Assembly (NCBI RefSeq): GCF_004795855.1
Contig: NZ_CP039252.1
Coordinates: 2,480,001-2,544,000, forward strand
Reading direction: 5' to 3'
DNA from: Hydrogenophaga sp. PAMC20947
Lineage (GTDB): Bacteria; Pseudomonadota; Gammaproteobacteria; Burkholderiales; Burkholderiaceae_C
Length of the DNA stretch: 64,000 nt
The position numbers were made by a program, and so were the translations under genes. Positions 9,634-20,548 of this stretch are shown here, piece by piece. A model generated the notes under the pieces. The model was not told where the DNA came from and made no database searches. It worked only from the letters and a program-made list of their open reading frames with translations. The stretch's first letter is position 1. Each line of letters begins with the position of its first letter.

Positions 9634-11241
9634 ATGAGCGCCCCACACCATTCCTTTGACGTTCTCATCATCGGCAGCGGCCTGGCTGGCCTGACCGCCG
9701 CACTTCGTCTGGCGGCCACCCACCGCGTGGCGGTGATCACCAAGCGCGGTATTTCTGACGGCTCCAGCAACTGGGCCCAGGGCGGTATCGCCGCCGTGCT
9801 CGCCGAAGGCGACAGCTACGCTTCGCATGTGGACGACACCCTGGTGGCCGGCGCGGGCCTGTGCGACCTCGAAGCCACCAAACTCACGGTAGAAAACGCG
9901 CCCGCGGCCATCGCCTGGTTGCAAGAACTGGGCGTTCCTTTTTCCACCGAGCAAGGCGAACTGCACCTCACCCGCGAAGGCGGCCACAGCCACCGCCGCA
10001 TCGTGCACGCCACCGATGCCACTGGCGCGGCCGTGCAAAAAACCCTCAGCGAACGCGCCCGCGCCACGCCCGGCATCACCTTCTTTGAGAACCACATGCT
10101 GGTGGACCTCATCACCGACGCCAAACTTGGGCGCAGCCACCCCGCAGGCGAATCCTCCCGCTGCCACGGCGCCTACGTGCTCGATGTCGAACAAGACGTT
10201 ATCGAGACCTTCCAGGCCACCCACACCATCCTGGCCACTGGCGGCGCGGGCAAGGTGTACCTGTACACCACCAATCCCGACACCGCCACCGGCGACGGCA
10301 TCGCAGCGGCCTGGCGGGCGGGCTGCCGGGTGGGCAACATGGAATTTATCCAGTTCCATCCCACCTGCCTCTACCACCCCCATGCCAAGAGTTTTCTGAT
10401 CACCGAAGCCGTGCGCGGCGAGGGTGGCCAGCTCAAACTGCCCGCACGCCTGGGCAGCCACCGCTTTATGCCCGATCACGACGAGCGCGCCGAGCTCGCT
10501 CCGCGCGACGTCGTGGCCCGCGCGATTGACTTCGAGATGAAGCGACATGGCCTGGACTGCGTCTACCTCGACATCTCGCACCAGTCCCCCGAATTCATCC
10601 ACGAGCACTTCCCCAATATCCTGGCGCGCTGCGCCGAGCTGGGCATCGACATCACCAAGGAACCCATTCCTGTGGTGCCGGCCGCGCACTACACCTGCGG
10701 TGGCGTGGTCACCGACCTGGCTGGCCGCACCGACCTCTCGGGCCTGTACGCGGTCGGCGAGACCACGTGCACCGGCCTGCACGGCGCCAACCGGCTGGCC
10801 AGCAACTCGCTGGTGGAGTGCATGGTGTTCGCTCAAGCTGCGGTGGCCGCCATTCAAAAGGCCAGCATCAGCCCGGCGGCCGATCTGCCCGCCTGGGACG
10901 ACAGCCGCGTGACCGACGCCGACGAAATGGTCGTGATCTCCCACAACTGGGACGAACTGCGCCGCTTCATGTGGGACTACGTTGGCATCGTGCGCACCGA
11001 CAAGCGGCTGGAAAGAGCCGCCCACCGCATCTCCCTGCTGCAGCGGGAAATCCATGAGTTCTATTCGCAGTTCCACGTCACGCGTGACTTGCTGGAACTG
11101 CGCAATCTGGTCCAGGTGGCCGACCTCATCGTGATGTCCGCGTTGATGCGCCACGAAAGCCGCGGTCTGCACTTCAGCCGGGACTACCCCGACCTGCTTC
11201 CCGTGGCCAAACCCACCATCCTGGCGCCTCCCAGCCGCTAA
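9634..11241 (+). CDS. nadB: L-aspartate oxidase
   Basis: A 535-residue flavoprotein that oxidises aspartate to iminoaspartate, the first step of de novo NAD synthesis. The FAD-binding Rossmann motif [16 protein letters not shown] is at the N-terminus. [11 protein letters not shown] follows, then the active-site area [19 protein letters not shown], the FHPTC segment, and the [21 protein letters not shown] block typical of the succinate dehydrogenase/NadB family. The ATG at 9634 is preferred over a TTG three codons earlier. nadA and nadC are not in the window. Confidence 0.95.
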   Translation: MSAPHHSFDVLIIGSGLAGLTAALRLAATHRVAVITKRGISDGSSNWAQGGIAAVLAEGDSYASHVDDTLVAGAGLCDLEATKLTVENAPAAIAWLQELGVPFSTEQGELHLTREGGHSHRRIVHATDATGAAVQKTLSERARATPGITFFENHMLVDLITDAKLGRSHPAGESSRCHGAYVLDVEQDVIETFQATHTILATGGAGKVYLYTTNPDTATGDGIAAAWRAGCRVGNMEFIQFHPTCLYHPHAKSFLITEAVRGEGGQLKLPARLGSHRFMPDHDERAELAPRDVVARAIDFEMKRHGLDCVYLDISHQSPEFIHEHFPNILARCAELGIDITKEPIPVVPAAHYTCGGVVTDLAGRTDLSGLYAVGETTCTGLHGANRLASNSLVECMVFAQAAVAAIQKASISPAADLPAWDDSRVTDADEMVVISHNWDELRRFMWDYVGIVRTDKRLERAAHRISLLQREIHEFYSQFHVTRDLLELRNLVQVADLIVMSALMRHESRGLHFSRDYPDLLPVAKPTILAPPSR

Positions 11242-11311
11242 ATCCAGCCAGACGCAGCCGGACATCAGTGGTCCCGCTGCGCGAGCCCATTTCTCGCGCT
11301 ACAGTAACGGT

Positions 11312-13573
11312 ATGTCCGTTTCTGATGCACCCGACCTTATCCATGCCCCTCCCGCCCCGGCTCAGGTCGCTGCGGCGAGCGCGGCTGCGGCCAGTTTCGC
11401 CGCTCTGGAAAGCAAGCTGGTGTATCTCAGCGCGGCCGATATCGAACAGGTGAAACAGGCCTACCGGTTTGCCGATGAAGCCCATCTGGGCCAGTTGCGC
11501 AAAAGCGGCGACCCCTACATCACCCACCCCATTGCGGTCGCAGCGCAGTGCGCCGAATGGAAACTCGACGCCCAGGCCCTGATGGCGGCCTTGATGCACG
11601 ACTCCATCGAAGACTGCGGCATCACCAAGGAAGACCTGGTGCAACGCTTTGGCTCACCGGTGGCTGAGCTGGTCGATGGGCTGACCAAACTGGAGCGGCT
11701 CGAATTTGACACCCGCGAGGAAAATCAGGCCGAGTCCTTCCGAAAGATGCTGCTGGCCATGGCCAAGGATGTGCGTGTCATCCTGATCAAGCTGGCCGAC
11801 CGCACCCACAACATGCGCACCATGGGCGACATGCCGCGCAGCAAATGGAAGCGCATCAGCAATGAAACACTGGAAATTTACGCGCCCATTGCCCACCGCC
11901 TCGGGTTGAATTTCACCTACCGCGAACTGCAAGACCTCGCCTTTCGCTTCCTGCACCCTTGGCGCTATGAAGTGCTCAACAAAGCGCTGAGCAAGTCCCG
12001 CGGCCGCCGCACCGATTTCATCGGGCGGGTTCAGCGTGAGGTGGAGGCGTGCTTTGCTGACCAAAAAATGCCGGTGCGCATCATGGGTCGCGAAAAGACG
12101 CTGTATTCCGTCTACCGCAAGATGGACATGAAACACCTGACCTTTTCACAGGTCACCGACATCTATGGTTTTCGCATTGTCGTACCCGACCTCACCGACT
12201 GCTACACCGGCCTGGGCGTGTTGCACCAGCTCTACAAGCCACTGCCGGGCAAGTTCCGCGATTACGTCGCTATCCCCAAGGTCAATGGCTACCAGTCGCT
12301 GCACACCACGCTGATCGGCCCCTTCGGCACCAACATCGAATTTCAGTTGCGCACCCACGCCATGGACGTGGTCGCGGAATCGGGCGTGGCGGCCCACTGG
12401 CTTTACAAAGCGAGCGAACCAGGCAGCGACACTTCGCAGCGCCTGGGCGCACAGTGGCTGCAATCCCTGCTCGATATCCAGCAGGAAACGCACGACGCCA
12501 GCGAGTTCTGGGATCACGTCAAAATCGACCTTTTCCCCGATGCGGTCTACGTGTTCACCCCCAAGAGCAAGATCCTGGCCCTGCCCCGCGGTGCCACGAT
12601 CATGGATTTTGCCTACGCCATCCACAGCGACGTGGGCAATCGGGCGACCGCAGCCAAAGTCAACGGCGAGCTGATGCCGTTGCGCTCCGAAGTCACCAAT
12701 GGCGATGTGGTGGAGATCATCACGGGCGACGCGGCCGAGCCGAATCCAGCCTGGTTGTCGTTTGTCAAAACCGGACGCGCCCGCTCCAAGATCCGCCACC
12801 ACCTCAAAACCCTGGCGGAAGAAAAGTCGCTGGAATGGGGCGAGCGCATGCTCACCCAGGCCCTGCGCTCTGAAGGCATCGCGCGCCTGCCCGAAACCGA
12901 TGGGCCTTACAAAGCCACCTGGGACAAGCTGCTGCGCTTCTCGGGCAACAAGTCCCACGCCGAGCTGCTCTCCGACATCGGTATGGGCAAACGCATCGCC
13001 AGCATGGTGGGCAAAAAACTCGCGATGCTGCTGGCGGAAACAGGGCTCAAGCCCGACGCGTTGCTCCTCAGCACCGAGCGCTACGCGACCGGGCAAGACG
13101 GCTCAGTCGTACAAGGCGTGGTCAGCCTGGACGGCAGCGAAGGCCTTTCGGTGCAATATGGATCGTGTTGCAAGCCCATTCCGGGCGACCGCATCGTCGG
13201 CTATCTGGGGCGCGGCGAAGGCCTGGTGGTCCACGCCGAAGACTGCGCCGCTGGCAAACGCCTGCTCGCACGCGACAGCGAACGGTTCCTCCCCGTGGAA
13301 TGGGCAGAAGAGCCCGTGCGTTCGTTCGAAACCGATATCGTGGTCACCGTCACCAACGGCAAGGGCGTGCTCGCCCGGGTGGCTTCGGCCATTGCCGCCG
13401 CCGAAGGTGACATCACCCACGTCAACATGGGCGAAGAGCGGCCGCAGACCGCCACCGATATTCGCTTCATCATTGCTGTGCGCGGGCGCGTTCACCTGGC
13501 CGACGTGTTGCGCAGCCTCAAGCGCACGCCATCGGTGCTCAAGGCCCAGCGCTACAAACCGATAAAAAATTGA
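11312..13573 (+). CDS. spoT: Bifunctional (p)ppGpp synthetase/hydrolase (RelA/SpoT homologue)
   Basis: A 753-residue stringent-response enzyme. The hydrolase domain has an intact HD motif (LMAALMHDSIED, about residues 90-105) and a downstream NMRTMGDMP segment, so ppGpp hydrolysis should be active. The synthetase domain carries GREKTLYSVYRKM and DIYGFRIVV at about 255-290. TGS (VFTPKSKILALPRGATIMDF) and ACT (ETDIVVTVTNGKGVLARVAS) domains complete the regulatory half. Retention of the HD motif makes this a SpoT/Rel-type enzyme rather than a RelA. No rpoZ gene precedes it here. Confidence 0.93.
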   Translation: MSVSDAPDLIHAPPAPAQVAAASAAAASFAALESKLVYLSAADIEQVKQAYRFADEAHLGQLRKSGDPYITHPIAVAAQCAEWKLDAQALMAALMHDSIEDCGITKEDLVQRFGSPVAELVDGLTKLERLEFDTREENQAESFRKMLLAMAKDVRVILIKLADRTHNMRTMGDMPRSKWKRISNETLEIYAPIAHRLGLNFTYRELQDLAFRFLHPWRYEVLNKALSKSRGRRTDFIGRVQREVEACFADQKMPVRIMGREKTLYSVYRKMDMKHLTFSQVTDIYGFRIVVPDLTDCYTGLGVLHQLYKPLPGKFRDYVAIPKVNGYQSLHTTLIGPFGTNIEFQLRTHAMDVVAESGVAAHWLYKASEPGSDTSQRLGAQWLQSLLDIQQETHDASEFWDHVKIDLFPDAVYVFTPKSKILALPRGATIMDFAYAIHSDVGNRATAAKVNGELMPLRSEVTNGDVVEIITGDAAEPNPAWLSFVKTGRARSKIRHHLKTLAEEKSLEWGERMLTQALRSEGIARLPETDGPYKATWDKLLRFSGNKSHAELLSDIGMGKRIASMVGKKLAMLLAETGLKPDALLLSTERYATGQDGSVVQGVVSLDGSEGLSVQYGSCCKPIPGDRIVGYLGRGEGLVVHAEDCAAGKRLLARDSERFLPVEWAEEPVRSFETDIVVTVTNGKGVLARVASAIAAAEGDITHVNMGEERPQTATDIRFIIAVRGRVHLADVLRSLKRTPSVLKAQRYKPIKN

Positions 13574-14170
13574 TCAAGGCGGAGCCCCCTCCTGCCCGCT
13601 ACCGGGAACGCCAGGTGGCGGGTAGTCCACCTCCACCACCTCCAGCTCCTGAACCCCGCCCGGCACCAGCAGGCGAATCGTTTCACCCAGTCGAGTCTTC
13701 AGCAGTGCCCGCGCCATGGGCGACACCCAGCTGATTTGCCCCAGGGCGCTGTTGGCTTCATCCACCCCCAGAATGGTCACCGTGGTTTCTTCGCCATCCG
13801 GGTCTGCCACCACCACCGTGGCGCCAAAAAACACCTGGTCGCCCCCGTGGTGCAGCGATGGATCGACGACCTCCGCGATTTCCAGCCGCTGCGTGAGAAA
13901 CCGTATGCGCCGGTCGATTTCACGCAGGCGTTTTTTGCCATAGAGGTAGTCGCCGTTCTCTGAGCGATCCCCATTGCTCGCCGCCCAATGCACGATCTCC
14001 ACGATCTTGGGACGCTCTTCGTCGATCAGCGCAAACAGCTCGGCACGCAACCGCTCATACCCACCGCGGGTGATGTAGTTCTTGCCATCTGGCGTAACCA
14101 GCGGGGTCAGCGGCGCGCCGTCATCGTCATCGTTGTCCGAATCGGGCTCGCGGGTAAATGCTTTGCTCAT
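13574..14170 (-). CDS. greB: Transcription elongation factor GreB
   Basis: A 198-residue protein that rescues backtracked RNA polymerase by stimulating transcript cleavage. The coiled-coil N-domain shows YITRGGYERLRAEL and SENGDYLYGKKRLREIDRRI, with the basic/acidic tip characteristic of Gre factors. The globular C-domain holds VSPMARALLKTRLGE. An acidic N-terminal stretch (residues 9-18) and a Pro/Gly-rich tail lengthen it relative to the 158-residue E. coli protein. It is convergent with the RelA/SpoT gene, with stop codons adjoining, and lies downstream of two tRNA genes on the same strand. Confidence 0.92.
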   Translation of the reverse strand: MSKAFTREPDSDNDDDDGAPLTPLVTPDGKNYITRGGYERLRAELFALIDEERPKIVEIVHWAASNGDRSENGDYLYGKKRLREIDRRIRFLTQRLEIAEVVDPSLHHGGDQVFFGATVVVADPDGEETTVTILGVDEANSALGQISWVSPMARALLKTRLGETIRLLVPGGVQELEVVEVDYPPPGVPGSGQEGAPP

Positions 14171-14204
14171 GGGTGGGGCACCTACTGGCTTGAGAGGCGG
14201 AAAT

Positions 14205-14235
14205 GAAAAAGCCCGCAGCGTTTCGGCTGCGGGCT
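14205..14235 (-). terminator. Intrinsic terminator after tRNA-Arg
   Basis: On the minus strand, AGCCCGCAGC pairs with GCTGCGGGCT (14226-14235 with 14210-14219; 10 bp, 6-nt loop) and runs into a T-rich tract. It lies 8 bp beyond the 3' end of tRNA-Arg and just upstream of greB, so it should end the tRNA transcript. Confidence 0.85.
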
Positions 14236-14242
14236 ATTCATT

Positions 14243-14319
14243 TGGTGCGGCTGGCAGGAATTGAACCCACGACCCCTTGGTTCGTAGCCAAGTACTCTAT
14301 CCAGCTGAGCTACAGCCGC
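14243..14319 (-). tRNA. tRNA-Arg (anticodon ACG)
   Basis: A 77-nt cloverleaf on the minus strand. The seven-pair acceptor stem is GCGGCTG / CAGCCGC, the D-arm reads AGCTCAGCTGGATAGAG, and the anticodon loop is CTACGAA with ACG at 34-36. The T-arm contains GTTCAATTC and the 3' CCA is encoded. ACG is normally modified to ICG and reads CGU, CGC and CGA. Confidence 0.95.
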
Positions 14320-14346
14320 TAAGCTGCGCATTGTAGCATGGGTTTT

Positions 14347-14423
14347 TGGTAGGCCGTGACAGACTTGAACTGTCGACCAAAGGATTATGAGTCCTCTGCT
14401 CTAACCAACTGAGCTAACGGCCC
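14347..14423 (-). tRNA. tRNA with CAT anticodon (elongator Met or Ile2)
   Basis: A 77-nt cloverleaf with acceptor stem GGGCCGT / ACGGCCT (G-U at the first pair), anticodon loop CTCATAA and encoded CCA. It is not the initiator, which has a mismatched 1-72 pair. The variable and T-loop sequence (TTGGTCG, GTTCAAGTC) resembles the lysidine-modified tRNA-Ile2 more than E. coli elongator tRNA-Met, but I cannot settle this without TilS recognition data. It lies 27 bp upstream of tRNA-Arg and is probably co-transcribed with it. Confidence 0.9.
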
Positions 14424-14476
14424 TTGCGGCTAGCATTGTAGGCGCTGTGGGGAGTGGGACTTCGAGCGAATGGATT

Positions 14477-15502
14477 TCAGCCACCCTTGGGGTGGCTCAG
14501 CGCATTGCTCACCAGCTTGGATGTCACATCGACAATCTGGATCATGCGGTCATAGGGCATGCGCTGCGGGCCGATCACGCCCAGTGTGCCCACCACCTGC
14601 CCGTCCACCTCATAGGGCGCGGTCACCACGGACAAATCTTCAAACGGCACCACCTGGCTCTCGCCCCCGATGTAGATGCGCACGCCCTCGGCCTGGGCGG
14701 ACACATCCAGCAAACGGATCAGCTGTGTTTTCTGTTCAAACAGATCAAACATGCGCCGCAGGTTGCCCATGTCGTTGGAAAACTCGCTCACCGACAACAG
14801 GTTGCGCTCCCCCGAGACCATCACGTCTTCGGTCGAATCGTCTGCGTCGGCGTCAATGTTCACCGCCGCCTGCATCAATACAGCGATCTCGCCGCGCAAG
14901 GCTTCAACCTCGGTCTTGAGCCGTTTGCGCACTTCTTCCATGGTCAAGCCCGCGTAATGGGCATTGAGAAAATTGGCCGCTTCCAGCAACTGGGACTGCG
15001 TGAAGCTGGTCTGGGTATGAATGATGCGGTTTTGCACATCGCCATCGGGCGACACCAGGATGACCAGCACACGCCGCTCAGACAAGCTCAAAAACTCGAT
15101 GTGCCGAAACACCGATGCTCGGCGGGGTGCTACCACCACGCCGACAAACTGAGACAGGCTGGACAGCATCTGCGCCGCACTGCTGAGCACCCGCTGTGGC
15201 TGTCCGGCGTCCAGCCCTCGCCCACCCATGTCGCTCACCGGCGTCAGGCCATCGCGGCGAACCGTCAACATGGTGTCTACAAACAAGCGGTAGCCCCTGG
15301 CGGTGGGGATGCGCCCTGAAGAAGTGTGGGGGCTGGCAATCAGGCCCAGCTCTTCCAGATCGCTCATCACATTGCGGATCGTCGCAGGGGAGAGCTCCAG
15401 CCCCGCGGCTTTGGCCAACGTGCGCGAACCCACGGGCTGTCCGTCGTCGATATAGCGCTCGACGAGCGCTTTGAGCAGGCGTTTGGCGCGGTCATCGAGC
15501 AT
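14477..15502 (-). CDS. hrcA: Heat-inducible transcription repressor HrcA
   Basis: A 341-residue repressor of chaperone genes. The N-terminal winged helix is clear ([20 protein letters not shown], then [32 protein letters not shown]), as is the family segment [16 protein letters not shown]. The GAF-like central part and ITAPYE-type end follow. HrcA binds the inverted repeat called CIRCE; I find no CIRCE copy upstream of this gene, so autoregulation is not indicated. hrcA is normally divergent from and close to nadK in these bacteria; here a porin gene lies between them. Confidence 0.95.
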   Translation of the reverse strand: MLDDRAKRLLKALVERYIDDGQPVGSRTLAKAAGLELSPATIRNVMSDLEELGLIASPHTSSGRIPTARGYRLFVDTMLTVRRDGLTPVSDMGGRGLDAGQPQRVLSSAAQMLSSLSQFVGVVVAPRRASVFRHIEFLSLSERRVLVILVSPDGDVQNRIIHTQTSFTQSQLLEAANFLNAHYAGLTMEEVRKRLKTEVEALRGEIAVLMQAAVNIDADADDSTEDVMVSGERNLLSVSEFSNDMGNLRRMFDLFEQKTQLIRLLDVSAQAEGVRIYIGGESQVVPFEDLSVVTAPYEVDGQVVGTLGVIGPQRMPYDRMIQIVDVTSKLVSNALSHPKGG

Positions 15503-15531
15503 AGAACCCTATTTTAGAGACTGCGGGTTGT

Positions 15532-15549
15532 TCTGTGCGGCCGCACAGA
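15532..15549. promoter_or_regulatory. Perfect 18-bp palindrome upstream of hrcA
   Basis: TCTGTGCGGCCGCACAGA is a perfect palindrome without spacer, 30 bp upstream of the hrcA start. It could be an operator for hrcA or a site for the divergent porin. It does not match CIRCE. The binding protein is unknown. Confidence 0.45.
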
Positions 15550-15653
15550 GGCGCACGCCACCCAAAGTGTTGTGGGCAGCGTGAAACACAGGCACGCAGA
15601 TTGCTATGAACTTTGTAGCCAGCCAACGGGCCTTTGAAACCGGCCTGTGCCGA

Positions 15654-15684
15654 TGCGAAATGCATTCTCATGGTGCATTTCGCA
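15654..15684. promoter_or_regulatory. Perfect 11-bp inverted repeat in the porin leader
   Basis: TGCGAAATGCA and TGCATTTCGCA are perfect inverted arms separated by nine bases (TTCTCATGG), 111 bp before the porin start. It may be an operator, or an RNA hairpin in the 5' leader. The left arm plus spacer vaguely resembles a Fur box (ATTCTCA half-site), which is only suggestive. The 293-bp gap between hrcA and the porin otherwise shows no gene. Confidence 0.5.
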
Positions 15685-15795
15685 AATCTGCAGCTGGCAA
15701 CGCAACGGTGCTGCAGGTTTTATGGGTCTCCCCGCGAGGGTGGCCGACTGCGGTTCCCTGTGTTTGCCCTGTCCTCTTCATCCGGAGAAAATGCA

Positions 15796-16794
15796 ATGAA
15801 AGCTGTTCTAAAGCGCCACCTGGCAATGGGAACCACCCTTGTCCTGACCTCCCTGGCTGTGCACGCTCAAGGTGCGCCGTTGATCTATGGCCTGGTTGAC
15901 TTGAGCATCGGCTCCACCAAAGCACCCGGAGGCACTTCGTCCACCACGCTGGACAGCGGAAAGATGACCACCAGCTTCATCGGGCTCGGCGCGTCAGAAG
16001 ATCTCGGCGGGGGGCTGTCTGCTACTGCGCGTTTCGAAAGTTTTCTTCGCGCCAACACGGGCGGTCTCGGCCGATTCTATGGCGACCCCGCTTTTTCGCG
16101 AACAGCGTCTGTGAGCCTGTCCAGCAAAACTTTGGGGACACTTTCACTCGGCAGGAACACCACGGCACTCTTTGTTTCCACGCTGCTGTTCAATGCGTTC
16201 GGCGACTCCTTCGGCTACTCGCCCAGCATCCGCCACTATTTCACCAGTGGCACAGTGACGGGCGATACCGGTTGGAGCGACTCGTTCGCCTACAGCAGCC
16301 CCTCTCTGGGTGGTGTTCGGTTTGGGGTAGCGGGCGCCACCAAGACCAACGGCACAGATGAAAGCGACGGAAGCAACTGGAGCCTCAACCTGGGCTATGG
16401 ATCGGGGCCCTTGACAAGTTCCATCGTGGTGCAGCGTGTCACCAAAGACGGAACGAGCCCGGTCGACGACACCCGAACCGCACAGATCGGGGGCGCCTAC
16501 GACTTCGGTGCCGCTAAAGTTTTTGCGCAATACGGGGAAGTGGAAAACCTGACCACGTCTGCCAAATACAAGGTATCTGGCCTCGGCGCACGCTTTCCCG
16601 TCGGCACCAGCGCGCTGGTGGCCCAGTGGGGTCACCTGAACGCTTCGGAGAGTGATGACCGGAACACCTTGTCGGTTGGCATGCTTCACAACCTGTCCAA
16701 GCGCACCGAACTGTATGCAGTGGCCATGCACGACAAGGTCGAAGGCATCAGCAGCGGCGCAGGCTATTCGGTGGGTATCCGGCACCGCTTTTGA
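15796..16794 (+). CDS. Gram-negative porin (Burkholderiales type)
   Basis: A 332-residue trimeric outer-membrane porin of the OmpC-like family common in Burkholderiales. The signal peptide ends near residue 25 (LAVHAQG). The mature start [14 protein letters not shown], the [22 protein letters not shown] block and the terminal VGIRHRF ending in Phe are hallmarks. It is somewhat shorter than the usual 350-380 residues. The start at 15796 follows GGAG by eight bases; a longer frame open from 15634 has no support. Its position between hrcA and nadK, which are usually direct neighbours, suggests an insertion. Confidence 0.88.
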   Translation: MKAVLKRHLAMGTTLVLTSLAVHAQGAPLIYGLVDLSIGSTKAPGGTSSTTLDSGKMTTSFIGLGASEDLGGGLSATARFESFLRANTGGLGRFYGDPAFSRTASVSLSSKTLGTLSLGRNTTALFVSTLLFNAFGDSFGYSPSIRHYFTSGTVTGDTGWSDSFAYSSPSLGGVRFGVAGATKTNGTDESDGSNWSLNLGYGSGPLTSSIVVQRVTKDGTSPVDDTRTAQIGGAYDFGAAKVFAQYGEVENLTTSAKYKVSGLGARFPVGTSALVAQWGHLNASESDDRNTLSVGMLHNLSKRTELYAVAMHDKVEGISSGAGYSVGIRHRF

Positions 16795-16913
16795 ACGTGA
16801 AGGCAGGGGTGCTGCCAAAGCCCGCTCAAACACTGGCAGCGCGCCCTGTCACCACCCGTTTCGCAAGGGTTAACCGGCAGGTCATATTCAAAGGCCTATG
16901 TTGTAATTCGACA

Positions 16914-17834
16914 ATGAATCTGCCGGCTTCCCACCTTCAACGCACGACGTTTCCAGTCCCGAGGAAGCTTCGTTTTGCGCACGTCGTCATCATCGGGAAG
17001 TACCAGGCGCCAGGATCGCGCGATTTGGTTGAAGAAGTGGCCCACTTTCTGCACGATCAGGGCTGTGATGTTTCTCTGGAGCGTGACACAGCGCTCAACA
17101 CGGGCCTGCTGCAATACCCTTCACTGGATGTGCATGCCATGGGAACAACCTGCGACCTCGCCCTGGTGGTGGGCGGCGACGGCACCATGCTGGGCATCGG
17201 CCGGCAGCTGGCCCAGTACGGCGTGCCCCTGGTGGGCATCAACCAGGGGCGTCTCGGCTTCATCACCGACATCCCGCTGGAGGGTTACCCCGACAAACTG
17301 CACGCCATTCTCCACGGCGAATACGAAGAAGACGCCCGTTCACTGATGGCGGCCAGCGTCTGGCGCGACGGCCGCTGCGTGTTTGAGGCCACAGCCTTGA
17401 ACGATGTGGTGGTCAACCGGGGCGGCGCGGCCAGCATGATCGAGCTGCGTGTCGAGGTGGATGGCCATTTCGTGGCCAACCAGCGGGCCGATGGCCTGAT
17501 CATTGCCAGCTCCACCGGATCTACGGCCTACGCCTTGTCGGCCGGCGGTCCCTTGCTGCACCCGGCCATCGATGGTTGGGTCATGGCCCCGATCGCACCG
17601 CACACCCTCTCCAACCGCCCCATCGTGCTGCCGGCCCACAGCGAAGTCGCCCTGGAAATCGTGAGCGGACGAGACGCCAGCGCCAACTTCGACATGCAGT
17701 CGCTCACCAGCCTCCTGCATGGCGACCGCATCGTGGTGCGCCGTTCAGAACACACCTTGCGCCTGCTGCATCCAAAAGGCTGGAGCTATTTCGACACGCT
17801 GCGAAAAAAACTCCACTGGAACGAAGGCGGTTGA
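16914..17834 (+). CDS. nadK: NAD kinase
   Basis: A 306-residue cytosolic enzyme that phosphorylates NAD to NADP. The GGDGTML motif (about residue 87) supplies the catalytic aspartate. [11 protein letters not shown], the NDVVVNRG segment and [21 protein letters not shown] near residue 195 complete the family signature. The ATG at 16914 begins the conserved region; upstream codons in the same frame are not homologous. recN follows after 58 bp on the same strand, the usual order in betaproteobacteria. Confidence 0.95.
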   Translation: MNLPASHLQRTTFPVPRKLRFAHVVIIGKYQAPGSRDLVEEVAHFLHDQGCDVSLERDTALNTGLLQYPSLDVHAMGTTCDLALVVGGDGTMLGIGRQLAQYGVPLVGINQGRLGFITDIPLEGYPDKLHAILHGEYEEDARSLMAASVWRDGRCVFEATALNDVVVNRGGAASMIELRVEVDGHFVANQRADGLIIASSTGSTAYALSAGGPLLHPAIDGWVMAPIAPHTLSNRPIVLPAHSEVALEIVSGRDASANFDMQSLTSLLHGDRIVVRRSEHTLRLLHPKGWSYFDTLRKKLHWNEGG

Positions 17835-17892
17835 AGCGGGTGTCATCAAACCCCGTCAAAATACCGGTTTACTTCCAAGGTGTTTGCCCGCC

Positions 17893-19539
17893 ATGAGCCT
17901 CAGACGCATCGTATTGCGCGACTTCGTCATTGTGGAGTCGCTGGACCTCGAACTCGAGGGCGGCTTCAGTGTGCTCACCGGAGAGACCGGCGCGGGCAAA
18001 TCCATCCTGATTGACGCCTTGCAACTCACCCTGGGCGGGCGGTCAGACAGTGGCGTGGTGCGCGAGGGTGCTGCGCGCTGTGACATCGCGGCCGAGTTCG
18101 GCACCCCGGCCAACTTGCTGCCCTGGCTGGAAGAACAAGGTTTCAGCAACGAGGACAACAGCGTGTTGCTGCGCCGCACCGTCGACACCGACGGCCGCAG
18201 CCGCGCCTGGATCAATGGCAGCGCCGCCACCCTCGCACAGCTCAAGGTGCTGGCGAGTGAACTGGTCGACATCCACGGGCAACACGCCTGGCAAAGCCTG
18301 ACCCGGGCCGACGCCGTTCGGGCCCTGCTCGACGGCTTCGCCGGCATCGACACAGCTCCCGCCCACAAGGCCTGGGGCCAGTGGCGCCTGCGCCGCAAGG
18401 CCCTGGACGCCGCCACAGAACGGCAGAACAGCCTGAGGCAGGAGAGCGATCGGCTGGCCTGGCAAATTGCCGAGGTCAACAAGCTCGCTCCAGGCGCAGA
18501 CGAATGGATCGAACTCAACGCCCTGCACAGCCGCCTGGCCAATGCCCAAAGCCTGACCGACGCGGCCGAGTCTGCCCTGGCGGCGCTGGACGATCAGGAC
18601 GACAGCGCGGCTGCACTGATCCACCGTGCGCTGACAGCGCTTCAGGCCCAGGCGCACATCGAGCCGGCATTTGCCAGCACCATCGAAGCGCTGGAAAGCG
18701 CCATGGCCCAGGTGCAAGACAGCGTGCACAGCCTGCACCAGTACCAGCGCCATGGCGACCAGGACCCGTCCAGCCTGGAAACCCTGGACGAACGCCTCGC
18801 GCTGTGGATCTCGCTGGCGAGGCGTTTTCGACGCCCGCCGGAAGACCTCAGCGCCTTGCACTCCGAATGGAAAGTCGAACTCGCGCAAATCGATCAGGCA
18901 CTCGATCTCGAGACGCTCACCCAGGCCGAACGTTCCGCCTGGAAAATCTTCCAGACTGAAATCCAGAGCCTGAGCAAACAACGCCAGAAAGCGGCGCCCC
19001 GCCTCGCTGAGGCCGTGACCGACACCATGCAGACCCTGGGCCTGCAAGGCGGTCGTTTTGAAGTGGCGCTGAACAAGCTGGACGAACCACAGGCCCACGG
19101 CTGGGAACAGGTCGAATTCCTGGTGGCAGGCCACGCTGGTGTGACCCCCAAGCCAGTGGGCAAGGTTGCGTCGGGTGGCGAGCTGTCCCGGATCGCTCTC
19201 GCCATCTCTGTGGTCACCAGCCAACTGGGACAGGCCCCTACCCTGATCTTCGATGAGGTGGACTCGGGCATCGGTGGTGCCGTGGCACACACCGTGGGTC
19301 AGCTCCTGCGCCAACTCGGCAAAGACCGGCAAGTGCTGGCGGTAACCCACCTGCCCCAGGTGGCTGCCTGCGCCGATCAGCACCTGCTGGTCAGCAAGCA
19401 ACAACACAAACAACAGACGTTGAGTTCGGTCACCCCCATCGCAACTGAAGAGCGGGTGCTCGAGCTGGCCCGCATGCTGGGCGGCAGCGCCCAGTCCGAA
19501 GTCTCGCTCGCCCATGCCCGCGAACTGCTCACCGCATGA
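17893..19539 (+). CDS. recN: DNA repair protein RecN
   Basis: A 548-residue SMC-like ATPase that acts early in double-strand break repair. Walker A is [15 protein letters not shown] at about residues 29-43. Central coiled coils follow, then the ABC-type signature [13 protein letters not shown] and Walker [13 protein letters not shown] near residue 455, and the H-loop VTHLPQVAA. The gene overlaps the rapZ start by four bases, so the two are translationally coupled. I did not see a convincing LexA box upstream. Confidence 0.95.
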   Translation: MSLRRIVLRDFVIVESLDLELEGGFSVLTGETGAGKSILIDALQLTLGGRSDSGVVREGAARCDIAAEFGTPANLLPWLEEQGFSNEDNSVLLRRTVDTDGRSRAWINGSAATLAQLKVLASELVDIHGQHAWQSLTRADAVRALLDGFAGIDTAPAHKAWGQWRLRRKALDAATERQNSLRQESDRLAWQIAEVNKLAPGADEWIELNALHSRLANAQSLTDAAESALAALDDQDDSAAALIHRALTALQAQAHIEPAFASTIEALESAMAQVQDSVHSLHQYQRHGDQDPSSLETLDERLALWISLARRFRRPPEDLSALHSEWKVELAQIDQALDLETLTQAERSAWKIFQTEIQSLSKQRQKAAPRLAEAVTDTMQTLGLQGGRFEVALNKLDEPQAHGWEQVEFLVAGHAGVTPKPVGKVASGGELSRIALAISVVTSQLGQAPTLIFDEVDSGIGGAVAHTVGQLLRQLGKDRQVLAVTHLPQVAACADQHLLVSKQQHKQQTLSSVTPIATEERVLELARMLGGSAQSEVSLAHARELLTA

Positions 19540-20501
19540 AACCTGTCCAAAGTTCCTCACCGCCCTCACAGCAACCCATTGAATTGGTGTTGATCACCGG
19601 CATGTCCGGTTCCGGCAAATCCGTGGCGCTCACCGCGCTGGAAGACCTGGGGTTTTACTGTGTCGACAACCTCCCTCCCGAGCTGCTGGCAACGTTCATC
19701 GCGCTGGAACAAAGCCACCGGGCCAGCAAAGTGGCCATCGCCATGGACGTGCGCAGCGCCGACTCTTTGCCGGGCTTGCCCGAACGCCTGGCCCGCGTCA
19801 TCGACGATCCCGAGCAGAACATCCACCTGCGCATTGTGTTTCTGGACACGGCCACAGACATTCTGGTGCGCCGCTTCTCGGAGACACGTCGGCGCCACCC
19901 CCTTTCGCTCAAACAGACCGACGACCAGCACCAGGCCCTCACCGATGCGATCGAACACGAGCGCGAACTGCTGGCCGAATTGCGCGAGCAAGCGCTGGTG
20001 ATCGATACCGGCCTGAGCCGGCCCGCCGAGTTGCGCAGCCAGATCAAAGATTTGCTCGGCACCCAGCACGCACCGCTGACGCTGGTCTTCGAATCGTTCG
20101 CGTTCAAGCGCGGCGTGCCCATGGACGCTGATTTTGTCTTTGACGTGCGCATGTTGCCCAACCCGCACTACGAGCCGGAGCTCAAACCCCTCACGGGGCG
20201 CGATGCGCCAGTGGCATCGTTTCTGGGCCGGCAGCCTGAGGTGGCCGACATGCAGCAGCACATCACCGATTTCCTCAGACGCTGGCTGCCACCGATGTTG
20301 AACGATCACCGCAGCTACGTCACAGTCGCCATCGGCTGCACAGGCGGCCAGCACCGTTCGGTGTACCTGGTCGAGCAGCTCGCCGCCGCGTTCACCGCCG
20401 ACTGGCCCACACGGCTGCGACACCGCGAAGCGGCTCACTGGCCTGCGGTGCCCGAAGGCGCCGCTAGCCCTGCGGTTTCCGGCCGCCCTGCAACGACCTG
20501 A
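19536..20501 (+). CDS. rapZ: RNase adapter / nucleotide-binding protein RapZ
   Basis: A 321-residue P-loop protein of the RapZ/YvcJ family. In enterobacteria RapZ targets the small RNA GlmZ to RNase E and so tunes amino-sugar synthesis; in betaproteobacteria the role is less clear. Visible motifs are [12 protein letters not shown] (Walker A, about residue 22), DNLPPELL, and RRRHPLS. The C-terminal domain has [19 protein letters not shown] and [11 protein letters not shown]. The C-terminal 30 residues are an extra Ala/Pro-rich tail. The start overlaps the recN stop (ATGA). Confidence 0.92.
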   Translation: MKPVQSSSPPSQQPIELVLITGMSGSGKSVALTALEDLGFYCVDNLPPELLATFIALEQSHRASKVAIAMDVRSADSLPGLPERLARVIDDPEQNIHLRIVFLDTATDILVRRFSETRRRHPLSLKQTDDQHQALTDAIEHERELLAELREQALVIDTGLSRPAELRSQIKDLLGTQHAPLTLVFESFAFKRGVPMDADFVFDVRMLPNPHYEPELKPLTGRDAPVASFLGRQPEVADMQQHITDFLRRWLPPMLNDHRSYVTVAIGCTGGQHRSVYLVEQLAAAFTADWPTRLRHREAAHWPAVPEGAASPAVSGRPATT

Positions 20502-20548
20502 ATCACCCGAGCCACTGAAGGCGTCACGCCCTCACGTTCGGCTTTTGA

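Noticed and set aside
15503..15795. CIRCE operator for HrcA
   Set aside because: No TTAGCACTC-N9-GAGTGCTAA or close variant is present; the dyads found have different sequence.
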